Under the pieces are notes generated by a model. It had not been told where the DNA came from and made no database searches. It saw nothing but the letters and a program-made list of their open reading frames with translations. The position numbers and the translations under genes were made by a program. 64,000 bases of DNA from positions 1,817,710 to 1,881,709 of the forward strand of contig CM060065.1 in assembly GCA_030533445.1 (NCBI GenBank), in the 5' to 3' direction. The stretch comes from Cyprinodon diabolis (lineage: Eukaryota; Chordata; Actinopteri; Cyprinodontiformes; Cyprinodontidae). Shown in pieces: positions 10,565 through 21,233 of this stretch; the first letter of the stretch is position 1, and each line of letters opens with the position of its first letter.

Positions 10565-13500
10565 GACCTTGGGGACCGGCATCTCTGCAGCAGGAACCTT
10601 GGGGACCGGCGTCTGTGCAGCAGGAACCTTGTAGACCGGCGTCTCTGCAGCAGGAACCTTGTAGACCGGCGTCTGTGCAGCAGGAACCTTGTAGACCGGC
10701 ATCTCTGCAGCAGGAACCTTGTAGACCGGCGTCTCTGCAGCAGGAACCTTGGGGACCGGCGTCTGTGCAGCAGGAACCTTGTAGACCGGCATCTCTGCAG
10801 CAGGAACCTTGTAGGCCGGCGTCTCTTCAGCAGGAACCTTGGGGACCGGCGTCTCTGCAGCAGAAACCTTGTAGACCGGTGTCTCTGCAGCAGGAACCTT
10901 GTAGACTGGCGTCTCTGCAGCAGGAATCTTGTAGACCGGCGTCTCTGCAGCAGGAACCTTGGGGACCGGCGTCTGTGCAGCAGGAACCTTGTAGACCGGC
11001 ATCTCTGCAGCAGGAACCTTGTAGACCGGCGTCTCTGCAGCAGGAACCTGGGGGGGGGGTCTGTGCAGCAGGAACCTTGTAGACCGGCGTCTCTGCAGCA
11101 GGAACCTTGTAGACCGGCGTCTCTGCAGCAGGAACGTTGGGGACCGGCGTCTGTGCAGCAGGAACCTTGTAGACCGGCGTTTCTGCAGAAGGAACCTTGT
11201 AGACCGGCGTCTCTGCAGCAGGAACCTTGTAGACCGGCGTCTCTGCAGCAGGAACCTGGGGGGGGGGTCTGTGCAGCAGGAACCTTGTAGACCGGCGTTT
11301 CTGCAGAAGGAACCTTGTAGACCGGCGTCTCTGCAGCAGGAACCTTGTAGACCGGCGTCTCTGCAGCAGGAACCTGGGGGGGGGGTCTGTGCAGCAGGAA
11401 CCTTGTAGACCGGCGTCTCTGCAGCAGGAACCTTGTAGACCGGCGTCTCTGCAGCAGGAACCTTGGGGACCGGCGTCTGTGCAGCAGGAACCTTGTAGAC
11501 CGGCGTTTCTGCAGAAGGAACCTTGTAGACCGGCGTCTCTGCAGCAGCAACCTTGTAGACCGGCGTCTCTGCAGCAGGAACCTTGGGGACCGGCGTCTGT
11601 GCAGCAGGAACCTTGTAGACCGGCGTCTCTGCAGCAGGAACCTTGTAGACCGGCGTCTCTGCAGCAGGAACGTTGGGGACCGGCGTCTGTGCAGCAGGAA
11701 CCTTGTAGACCGGCGTTTCTGCAGAAGGAACCTTGTAGACCGGCGTCTCTGCAGCAGGAACCTTGTAGACCGGCGTCTCTGCAGCAGGAACCTGGGGGGG
11801 GGGTCTGTGCAGCAGGAACCTTGTAGACCGGCGTCTCTGCAGCAGGAACCTTGTAGACCGGCGTCTCTGCAGCAGGAACGTTGGGGACCGGCGTCTGTGC
11901 AGCAGGAACCTTGTAGACCGGCGTTTCTGCAGAAGGAACCTTGTAGACCGGCGTCTCTGCAGCAGGAACCTTGTAGACCGGCGTCTCTGCAGCAGGAACC
12001 TTGGGGACCGGCGTCTGTGCAGCAGGAACCTTGTAGACCGGCGTCTCTGCAGCAGGAACCTTGTAGACCGGCGTCTCTGCAGCAGGAACGTTGGGGACCG
12101 GCGTCTGTGCAGCAGGAACCTTGTAGACCGGCGTTTCTGCAGAAGGAACCTTGTAGACCGGCGTCTCTGCAGCAGGAACCTTGTAGACCGGCGTCTCTGC
12201 AGCAGGAACCTTGGGGACCGGCGTCTCTGCAGCAGGAACCTTGTAGACCGGCGTCTCTGCAGCAGGAACCTTGGGGCCCGGCGTCTCTGCAGCAGGAACC
12301 TTGGGGACCGGCGTCTCTGCAGCAGGAACCTTGTAGACCGGCGTCTCTGCAACAGGAACCTTGTAGACCGGCGTCTCTGCAGCAGGAACCTTGGGGACCG
12401 GCGTCTCTGCAGCAGGAACCTTGTAGACCGGCGTCTGTGCAGCAGGAACCTTGTAGACCGGCGTCTCTGCAGCAGGAACCTTGGGGACCGGCGTCTCTGC
12501 AGCAGGAACCTTGTAGACCGGCATCTCTGCAGCAGGAACCTTGTAGACCGGCGTCTCTGCAGCAGGAACCTTGTAGACCGGCGTCTCTGCAGCAGGAACC
12601 TTGTAGACCGGCGTCTCTGCAGCAGGAACCTTGGGGACCGGCGTCTCTGCAGCAGGAACCTTGTAGACCGGCGTCTCTGCAGCAGGAACCTTGTAGACCG
12701 GCGTCTCTGCAGCAGGAACCTTGGGGACCGGCGTCTCTGCAGCAGGAACCTTGTAGACCGGTGTCTCTGCAGCAGGAACCTTGTAGACTGGCGTCTCTGC
12801 AGCAGGAATCTTGTAGACTGGCGTCTCTGCAGCAGGAACCTTGTAGACCGGCGTCTCTGCAGCAGGAACCTTGGGGACCGGCATCTCTGCAGCAGGAACC
12901 TTGTAGACCGGCGTCTCTGCAGCAGGAACCTTGGGGACCGGCATCTCTGCAGCAGGAACCTTGGGGACCGGCGTCTCTGCAGCAGGAACCTTGGGGACCG
13001 GCGTCTCTGCAGCAGGAACCTTGTAGACCGGCGTCTCTGCAGCAGGAACCTTGGGGACCGGCGTCTCTGCAGCAGGAACCTTGGGGACCGGCGTCTCTGC
13101 AGCAGGAACCTTGTAGACCGGCATCTCTGCAGCAGGAACCTTGTAGACCGGCGTCTCTGCAGCAGGAACCTTGTAGACCGGCGTCTCTGCAGCAGGAACC
13201 TTGTAGACCGGCGTCTCTGCAGCAGGAACCTTGGGGACCGGCGTCTCTGCAGCAGGAACCTTGTAGACCGGCGTCTCTGCAGCAGGAACCTTGGAGACCG
13301 GCGTCTGTGCAGCAGGAACCTTGTAGACCGGCGTCTCTGCAGCAGGAACCTTGTAGACCGGCGTCTCTGCAGCAGGAACGTTGGGGACCGGCGTCTGTGC
13401 AGCAGGAACCTTGTAGACCGGCGTTTCTGCAGAAGGAACCTTGTAGACCGGCGTCTCTGCAGCAGGAACCTTGTAGACCGGCGTCTCTGCAGCAGGAACC

Positions 13501-16500
13501 TGGGGGGGGGGTCTGTGCAGCAGGAACCTTGTAGACCGGCGTCTCTGCAGCAGGAACCTTGTAGACCGGCGTCTCTGCAGCAGGAACGTTGGGGACCGGC
13601 GTCTGTGCAGCAGGAACCTTGTAGACCGGCGTTTCTGCAGAAGGAACCTTGTAGACCGGCGTCTCTGCAGCAGGAACCTTGTAGACCGGCGTCTCTGCAG
13701 CAGGAACCTTGGGGACCGGCGTCTGTGCAGCAGGAACCTTGTAGACCGGCGTCTCTGCAGCAGGAACCTTGTAGACCGGCGTCTCTGCAGCAGGAACGTT
13801 GGGGACCGGCGTCTGTGCAGCAGGAACCTTGTAGACCGGCGTTTCTGCAGAAGGAACCTTGTAGACCGGCGTCTCTGCAGCAGGAACCTTGTAGACCGGC
13901 GTCTCTGCAGCAGGAACCTTGGGGACCGGCGTCTCTGCAGCAGGAACCTTGTAGACCGGCGTCTCTGCAGCAGGAACCTTGGGGCCCGGCGTCTCTGCAG
14001 CAGGAACCTTGGGGACCGGCGTCTCTGCAGCAGGAACCTTGTAGACCGGCGTCTCTGCAACAGGAACCTTGTAGACCGGCGTCTCTGCAGCAGGAACCTT
14101 GGGGACCGGCGTCTCTGCAGCAGGAACCTTGTAGACCGGCGTCTGTGCAGCAGGAACCTTGTAGACCGGCGTCTCTGCAGCAGGAACCTTGGGGACCGGC
14201 GTCTCTGCAGCAGGAACCTTGTAGACCGGCATCTCTGCAGCAGGAACCTTGTAGACCGGCGTCTCTGCAGCAGGAACCTTGTAGACCGGCGTCTCTGCAG
14301 CAGGAACCTTGTAGACCGGCGTCTCTGCAGCAGGAACCTTGGGGACCGGCGTCTCTGCAGCAGGAACCTTGTAGACCGGCGTCTCTGCAGCAGGAACCTT
14401 GTAGACCGGCGTCTCTGCAGCAGGAACCTTGGGGACCGGCGTCTCTGCAGCAGGAACCTTGTAGACCGGTGTCTCTGCAGCAGGAACCTTGTAGACTGGC
14501 GTCTCTGCAGCAGGAATCTTGTAGACTGGCGTCTCTGCAGCAGGAACCTTGTAGACCGGCGTCTCTGCAGCAGGAACCTTGGGGACCGGCGTCTCTGCAG
14601 CAGGAACCTTGTAGACCGGCGTCTCTGCAGCAGGAACCTTGGGGACCGGCATCTCTGCAGCAGGAACCTTGGGGACCGGCGTCTCTGCAGCAGGAACCTT
14701 GGGGACCGGCGTCTCTGCAGCAGGAACCTTGTAGACCGGCGTCTCTGCAGCAGGAACCTTGTAGACCGGCGTCTCTGCAGCAGGAACCTTGGGGACCGGC
14801 GTCTCTTCAGCAGGAACCTTGTAGACTGGCGTCTCTGCAGCAGGAACCTTGTAGACCGGCGTCTCTGCAGCAGGAACCTTGGGGACCGGCGTCTCTGCAG
14901 CAGGAACCTTGTAGACCGGCGTCTCTGCAGCAGGAACCTTGTAGACCGGCGTCTCTGCAGCAGGAACCTTGGGGACCGGCGTCTCTTCAGCAGGAACCTT
15001 GTAGACTGGCGTCTCTGCAGCAGGAACCTTGTAGACCGGCGTCTCTGCAGCAGGAACCTTGGGGACCGGCGTCTCTGCAGCAGGAACCTTGTAGACCGGC
15101 GTCTCTGCAGCAGGAACCTTGTAGACCGGCGTCTCTGCAGCAGGAACCTTGGGGACCGGCGTCTCTGCAGCAGGAACCTTGTAGACCGGCGTTTCTGCAG
15201 AAGGAACCTTGTAGACCGGCGTCTCTGCAGCAGGAACCTTGTAGACCGGCGTCTCTGCAGCAGGAACCTTGTAGACCGGCGTCTCTGCAGCAGGAACCTT
15301 GGGGACCGGCGTCTCTGCAGCAGGAACCTTGTAGACTGGTGTCTCTGCAGCAGGAACCTTGTAGACTGGCGTCTCTGCAGCAGGAATCTTGTAGACTGGC
15401 GTCTCTGCAGCAGGAACCTTGTAGACCGGCGTCTCTGCAGCAGGAACCTTGTAGACTGGCGTCTCTGCAGCAGGAACCTTGTAGACCGGCGTCTCTGCAG
15501 CAGGAACCTTGGGGACCGGCGTCTGTGCAGCAGGAACCTTGTAGACCGGCGTCTCTGCAGCAGGAACCTTGTAGACCGGCGTCTCTGCAGCAGGAACCTT
15601 GGGGACCGGCGTCTGTGCAGCAGGAACCTTGTAGACCGGCGTCTCTGCAGCAGGAACCTTGTAGACCGGCGTCTCTGCAGCAGGAACCTTGGGGACCGGC
15701 GTCTGTGCAGCAGGAACCTTGTAGACCGGCGTCTCTGCAGCAGGAACCTTGTAGACCGGCGTCTCTGCAGCAGGAACGTTGGGGACCGGCGTCTCTGCAG
15801 CAGGAACCTTGTAGACCGGCGTCTCTGCAGCAGGAACCTTGTAGACCGGCGTCTCTGCAGCAGGAACGTTGGGGACCGGTGTCTCTGCAGCAGGAACCTT
15901 GTAGACCGGCGTCTCTGCAGCAGGAACGTTGGGGACCGGCGTCTCTGCAGCAGGAACCTTGTAGACCGGCGTCTCTGCAGCAGGAACCTTGTAGACCGGC
16001 GTCTCTGCAGCAGGAACGTTGGGGACCGGCGTCTCTGCAGCAGGAACCTTGTAGACCGGCGTCTCTGCAGCAGGAACCTTGGGGACCGGCGTCTGTGCAG
16101 CAGGAACCTTGTAGACCGGCGTCTCTGCAGCAGGAACCTTGTAGACCGGCGTCTCTGCAGCAGGAACGTTGGGGACCGGCGTCTGTGCAGCAGGAACCTT
16201 GTAGACCGGTGTCTCTGCAGAAGGAACATGTAGACCGGCGTCTCTGCAGCAGGAACCTTGTAGACCGGCGTCTCTGCAGCAGGAACCTTGGGGACCGGCG
16301 TCTGTGCAGCAGGAACCTTGTAGACCGGCGTCTCTGCAGCAGGAACCTTGTAGACCGGCGTCTCTGCAGCAGGAACCTTGTAGACCGGCGTCTCTGCAGA
16401 AGGAACCTTGTAGACCGGCGTCTCTGCAGAAGGAACCTTGTAGACCGGCGTCTCTGCAGCAGGAACCTTGTAGACCGGCGTCTCTGCAGAAGGAACCTTG

Positions 16501-17033
16501 TAGACCGGCGTCTCTGCAGCAGGAACCTTGGGGACCGGCGTCTCTGCAGCAGGAACCTTGTAGACCGGCGTCTCTGCAGAAGGAACCTTGTAGACCGGCG
16601 TCTCTGCAGAAGGAACCTTGTAGACCGGCGTCTCTGCAGCAGGAACCTTGTAGACCGGCGTCTCTGCAGAAGGAACCTTGTAGACCGGCGTCTCTGCAGC
16701 AGGAACCTTGGGGACCGGCGTCTCTGCAGCAGGAACCTTGGGGACCGGCGTATCTGCAGCAGGAACCTTGTAGACCGGTGTCTCTGCAGCAGGAACCTTG
16801 GGGACCGGCGTATCTGCAGCAGGAACCTTGTAGACCGGCGTCTCTGCAGAAGGAACCTTGTAGACCGGCGTCTCTGCAGCAGGAACCTTGGGGACTGGCG
16901 TATCTGCAGCAGGAACCTTGTAGACCGGCGTCTCTGCAGCAGGAACCTTGTAGACCGGCGTCTCTGCAGAAGGAACCTTGTAGACCGGCGTCTCTGCAGC
17001 AGGAACCTTGGGGACCGGCGTCTCTGCAGCAGG
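10565..17033. repeat. Giant 30-bp minisatellite (about 216 units)
   Basis: About 6.47 kb of head-to-tail 30-bp units of the form ACCTTGTAGACCGGCGTCTC then TGCAGCAGGA. Main variants: GTAG or GGGG after ACCTT, TCTCTGCAG or TCTGTGCAG, GCAGCAGGA or GCAGAAGGA, and ACGTTGGGG. Five units are 28 bp with a G-run in place of the centre (near 11045, 11255, 11375, 11788 and 13498). Each standard unit has a PstI site, CTGCAG. The unit is a multiple of three and lacks stops in all three minus frames and two plus frames. Long open frames of up to about 1,800 codons result (periods VPAAETPVYK, FLLQRRRSTR, GSCCRDAGLQ; plus strand QQEPCRPASL, RNLVDRRLCS). I do not annotate a gene. Confidence 0.97.
11807..14760. 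repeat. 1,708-bp tandem duplication inside the minisatellite
   Basis: The variant order of about 11807-13050 recurs at about 13515-14758 with a fixed 1,708-bp offset (56 units of 30 plus one of 28). Rare variants are copied too: GGGGCCCGGC at 12273 and 13981, and GCAACAGG at about 12350 and 14058. A run with GTAGACTGG and AGGAATCTT variants is shared as well. This is block duplication, not unit-by-unit slippage. Confidence 0.85.
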
Positions 17034-17690
17034 TGGCTGAGAAATAAATTCATGTCTTTATTAAATGGTTCGAGGAAAATATCAGTCGGGTTTAGGAGTG
17101 TCAGAGTCAAGCAATGGTCGGAGTATTTGGTTCTTATACAGAGAAGGGCGATGTTTGCTAACATTAGCATTAGCAACCAGCTGGCAAACAGCCTGGAACG
17201 AGAGCAGGCCAGTCCCGGTGCACCACTCACTGGTCGGGAAAAAGTAAATATGAAGGTCTAAGTATCTTTAATTTAATCATTTTTTTAGTCAGAACTGAGG
17301 ATTCTGAAAAAGTAGAGTTTCATTATTTTCCTCATTTATATTTGGGAACTAAGATTTTCATTTCTGCTTTTCTGACATCTGGAAAGTTTGTATAGTATGT
17401 ATACTAAGGTTTTTCCTTCTATCACAAAAAAACTAGCAGAGAAAACTGCTTCTTGTGGTCAAAAATGCAGTTTTTTTATTTAGGGATTTCTCTCTGATGT
17501 AAGACAAGATTCCTGTGTTTTCTCCTAATTTAAAGATAAACTGTAAACCATTAAGCTCTTTTAAAGACAGAATACTAAGATCTCTCTACCTCTACCAAGC
17601 AACCCGCCTTCACTTTGTGTCAGGATCGACGGTTCTTTGGTCAGAATCCTTCCTTTAGGGCTGATATCTACTGAGTTCTGTTGCTCTTTA
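17034..17690. other. Flank of the minisatellite, no gene recognised
   Basis: 17034-17250 stays open on both strands next to the array. On the minus strand a frame starts at 17230 with a hydrophobic run (SWLLMLMLANIALLC) before entering the repeat; this is probably fortuitous. A GCTAACATTAGCATTAGC-type simple motif lies at about 17158. From 17251 to 17690 I see only AT-rich DNA. Confidence 0.4.
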
Positions 17691-18060
17691 CTCCTGGACG
17701 GGGCCGCCTGTGGAGCTGGTTGACAGTTGCCTTTTGTATCTATGCTTCTTTTTCTATCTCTGCTTCTGTCTCCTTGAACCCCAGTGGGCCTCAGCAGATG
17801 GCCGCTCACACTGAGCCTGGTTCTGCTGGAGGTTTCTTCCTGTTCAAAGGGAGTTTTTCCTCTCCACTGTCGCTACAAGCATGCTTAGTGTGAGGGATCG
17901 CTGAAGAGTCAATGAGTCGATGCAATCAGCTGGTTTTCCTTAGATAGAAAACTTTGAATCAATCTGACTGGATGATCTGGTTGAATCGTCTCTATAAAGT
18001 GACCTGTGATGACATGATGTGAATTGAAGCTACAGAAATAAACTGAATTGAATTGAATTA
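17691..18060 (+). mobile_element. L2 3'-UTR fragment with GAATT tail
   Basis: Starts in the 3' UTR (CTCCTGGACGGGGCCGCCTG), runs colinear with the copy at 56.9-57.2 kb and ends in the AATTGAATTGAATT simple tail that marks the 3' end of this family. The 18061-18800 stretch beyond it holds nothing I recognise except short AT-rich frames. Confidence 0.9.
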
Positions 18061-18829
18061 ATTAAAATGTAGGGATTCCTTTCAGTAGAAATTAAAGAAT
18101 TAGCATCACATCTTGTGAGCTGGAAGAAATAAAGTCTTGATAGTTTGACAAAGGGATTTTTAATGCTTGGCAGGGAATGATCAGCCACATATAGTTTATT
18201 TAGTAGTGAGAGCAGGATGAGTCGTACTGCTGAGAGCGAACCATCTGAGTGGAGCGTGAAGCACAGACTCTGAGCTAAGCTGCACAAAGATGCATTTCTG
18301 CACAAGCACAGCTGGAAGAGCAGAGTTAGTCAGAGTTGTGGGTTCAGTACCACCACTGCTGCCATGATCCATCTGTGCTCCTGCACAATGAGCAGCGCTG
18401 CACGCCAGGTGGGCAGCATGACCAAACAGGACGTAGCAGCATGGCTGTTACTGCTTAGCAGTATAATGACGCATTTTAAATGTCTGTCAGACCACCCGCT
18501 AATGTTTTTATTAGGTCTTGTCTAGTTGACGTAATATCTCACCTATGAGCCGTCAAGATTTAGTCATCAAAGATCAATGTTTAGCTCATTAGTTTTCATT
18601 ATCATCATGAAAAAAAAGGAGCGTCAACAAAATAATTTCATCATTGTTGACAAAAACAACAGTGCCCAGGGTAGCACAGTGCAGCTCCGAGCCATCAGTG
18701 GGTGGATGGCTGAATGCAGTGTAAAGCGCTCATCAGTCTCCTGACTTTAAAAGGCTGTTTACCGTTTCCAGTTGCTCTGTTTAAAGCCACATGACAGTTC
18801 TGGTCTGACGCCATCCTGCATCTCATCGG

Positions 18830-19575
18830 ATGCCTCAACACATGAAAACACCAAAAAGTGGCTGGGGGACTTCCTCTGGGTCCTCCGTCCTCCTCCCTTG
18901 GTGGGAGTCAGATTTCCTGGGTTGGCCCCTCCTGGGCACCTTTGCTCTTGGGGTCCCATTGGACGTCCTGGGCTTTGGGTCCCCCCGCGCTGGCTTCGGT
19001 GCTCTGGGGGGGCGTGTCTTTGGCTCTTCACAACCACTATTGAGCATTTTTCCTTTGGATAAACTTTACATGCACAGGTGTACTCTCACAACTACAGTGG
19101 CTTGGTTCCAGGTACTCAGAGATTCACTTCCACACAGAAAGCCCACATTCTGATCTTCAGCTACCACAGTATAGATGTCAGATTAAATAATACTACTTAT
19201 ACTTCAGTGATAGTATCTAGGTGTTACTTTAGTGTATATCTTATACCATGTCCATTGGTTGTGCTGCAGGTGATGAAGCAGACTGAAGTTTTCTTTGTTT
19301 ATTCATTATCTCCCTTTTATCTCCTCTTTCTTTCATATTTTCTCCTTTTTTACTGTTTTTCTTCTTCTGTTCTACTTACATTGCAGTGTCCATATAATCT
19401 GTAATACCCCCTGCATGAATTATAATAAAGCACTTTATATGCATAAATCAAGCGGAACACTATGGTGATAGCCGTACTGCTCCACTTGTGAAAGTAAAAT
19501 CTGTTGGGCTCTTTTTGATATCAAGACCATTATTCTTATTTCCAGATTGCCAGACAGGACACTGTTAAAAAAATA
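18830..19575 (+). mobile_element. GC-rich interspersed repeat, copy 1
   Basis: Homologous to the reverse complement of 48.2-49.1 kb. Shared blocks in order: a GC-rich part (CCTCCCTTGGTGGGAGTCAG), TTGAGCATTTTTCCTTTGG, ACTTTACATGCACA, AGAGATTCACTTCCA, a polypyrimidine tract, TTATAATAAAGCACTTTATA, and an A-rich tail at 19565. The A-tail suggests the 3' end of a LINE or a SINE-like retroelement. The family is not identified. Confidence 0.65.
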
Positions 19576-19589
19576 AAAATAAAAATACC

Positions 19590-19860
19590 AAAAAGCTGGC
19601 GGTCATACTGGTCCAGAGTGGGTCATGGGGGTTAGGTCTAAGCTGAGACACCAGCCGTCTCTCTCCAGCTCCTTTTGGGGAAGCCCGAGGTCTTCCAGGA
19701 CCAGCTGAGGGACATAGTCCCCCCAATATGTCCTGGGCAACCAGCAGCTGCTCTACTCTGAGCTCCTCCCTGATGTCTTCGCTCAGTGGCCTGCCAGCCT
19801 GAGGAAGAACCTCGATGTTCTTATGATCTCCTTCTTTCAGTCGTTCATTCATCTTCTGAC
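19590..19860 (-). mobile_element. Degraded LINE C-terminal fragment
   Basis: The minus strand encodes a decayed match (GDYVPQLVLEDLGLPQKELE) to the C-terminal block also seen at 22.8-23.0 kb and 51.5-51.7 kb, where it reads RPRTRWRD-VS-LAW-RLG. It has no intact frame. The AAATAAAAATAAAA run at its end may belong to the neighbouring repeat. Confidence 0.5.
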
Positions 19861-20207
19861 CTAAAGTCAGGGTAAATGTAGGGCTGAGCCCAACGGTCAG
19901 TCAGTCGGTTGCTGTTTTGTTAGACCAACATACCTATAGTCAATATGCAAGACATCAGATTTGTGTTCATCCCTTTAGTTTTTAACAAAAAACTATTTAA
20001 GGTCAGATCACCATACACTTCAAAAAACACCAAAAAGTAAGTATTTAATTTTTTTTCCGTATGAAACTAAAGGGATAAACGAGGTCTGACGAGGTATGCT
20101 CATCTGACAGAACAATGACTCTGAATGTCGCTTGCATAACAGCCTCATATAGGCCAACTAACCAGTGGTTCTAAAATACTTTTCATCTTCAATACATGAC
20201 CATGAGG

Positions 20208-21225
20208 CAGTGTTGTGGTCAAGACCACGTAACCCGAGACCAAGTCAAGACCAAGACCAGCTCCAGTATGTGACAATAAAATGTGAAACATGATCAAAAT
20301 CACTAAAATTGATCTAAAAGACCCACAATCACATAAAAACACCTAGATATTTAACACACAGAACTGGAATAAACATTAACATCTTTATTTAGTATTTCTG
20401 TGTAGTAATCACAGAATTTCAAACAACTAATCAAAGTCGATCAAAATAGTATTTTCTCTGCCTTTCATGAACAGTACGTACATTTATGTTGTTTTTAAAT
20501 GTGCTATTTCAAAACAATGTGCAAAATTCTGTAAAATGTGTAAAACTGAAAGAATGCCAATCCTTTCTCTTGTTTATCTCTCATATACAGATTAAAGCTA
20601 TATTATATAACTTTTCTTGAATCTAAATCTGTCACCAAGTTGTGAACATATGTAGCTTACCTTTCTTTGTTCTTTCTTTCAAGGAGTCGATAAAAGTTGG
20701 ACGTAGTCCCTACCGTCTCTGATAGTGATGCACTGCAGAACTTACATTGCGCTGTATGCTTTTTTCTCAATGTTGCTTTACAAATATATTCTTTGTGATT
20801 TAAATAGCCGAATTTTATAACCAATGATTTGGCCGACATCTTGTCCTGTTCTCGGACAACCACTTGTGACTTTCAATCGCAGTGCTGCAGCCCGCAGGCA
20901 GGTGAAAGGGATTGGGCAGGACAGCAGTAAAAAAACAAAAACAAAACATGCATTTACCAATGAGACGGGTTATTGCTTGGATTTGAATCCAAGCATCCAA
21001 TAAAAAGAAGGATCTTAAAGAAACTGATAATATTCTGATTATTAGCATTATTTCCACAGTTGTGGTCTTGACCGGTCTTGAAATAAAATGCCGAGTCCTC
21101 AGCGCCCGAGACCGAGACAAGACCGAGACCAAATGCGGTCAAGTCCGAGACGAGACCATCAAAAACTGGTCTCGAGACCAAGACCGATCTCGAGACCAAG
21201 ACCGATCTGGAGTACTACAACACTG
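20208..21225. mobile_element. Non-autonomous hAT element with perfect 8-bp target duplication
   Basis: A 1,018-bp element flanked by the exact octamer CCATGAGG (20200-20207 and 21226-21233). It starts CAGTGTTGTGGTCAAGACC and its right end, reversed, starts CAGTGTTGTAGTACTCC. Both subterminal regions are rich in the motif GAGACCAAGACC and its inversions. An 8-bp duplication with CAGTG termini is diagnostic of hAT transposons. No transposase frame is present, so it needs one in trans. The perfect duplication suggests a fairly recent insertion. Confidence 0.9.
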
Positions 21226-21233
21226 CCATGAGG

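Noticed and set aside
10827..16229. 1,800-codon minus-strand frame as a real repeat-protein gene
   Set aside because: It lies wholly in the minisatellite, equal openness is seen in four other frames, and no unique domain, splice site or signal supports it.
10565..17033. CRISPR-like array
   Set aside because: Units are contiguous 30-mers without unique spacers, in a eukaryotic genome.
14987..17230. 747-codon frame with an N-terminal hydrophobic segment, as a secreted repeat protein
   Set aside because: The unique N-terminal part is only about 65 codons of low-complexity flank; there is no promoter or Kozak support, and the rest is minisatellite.
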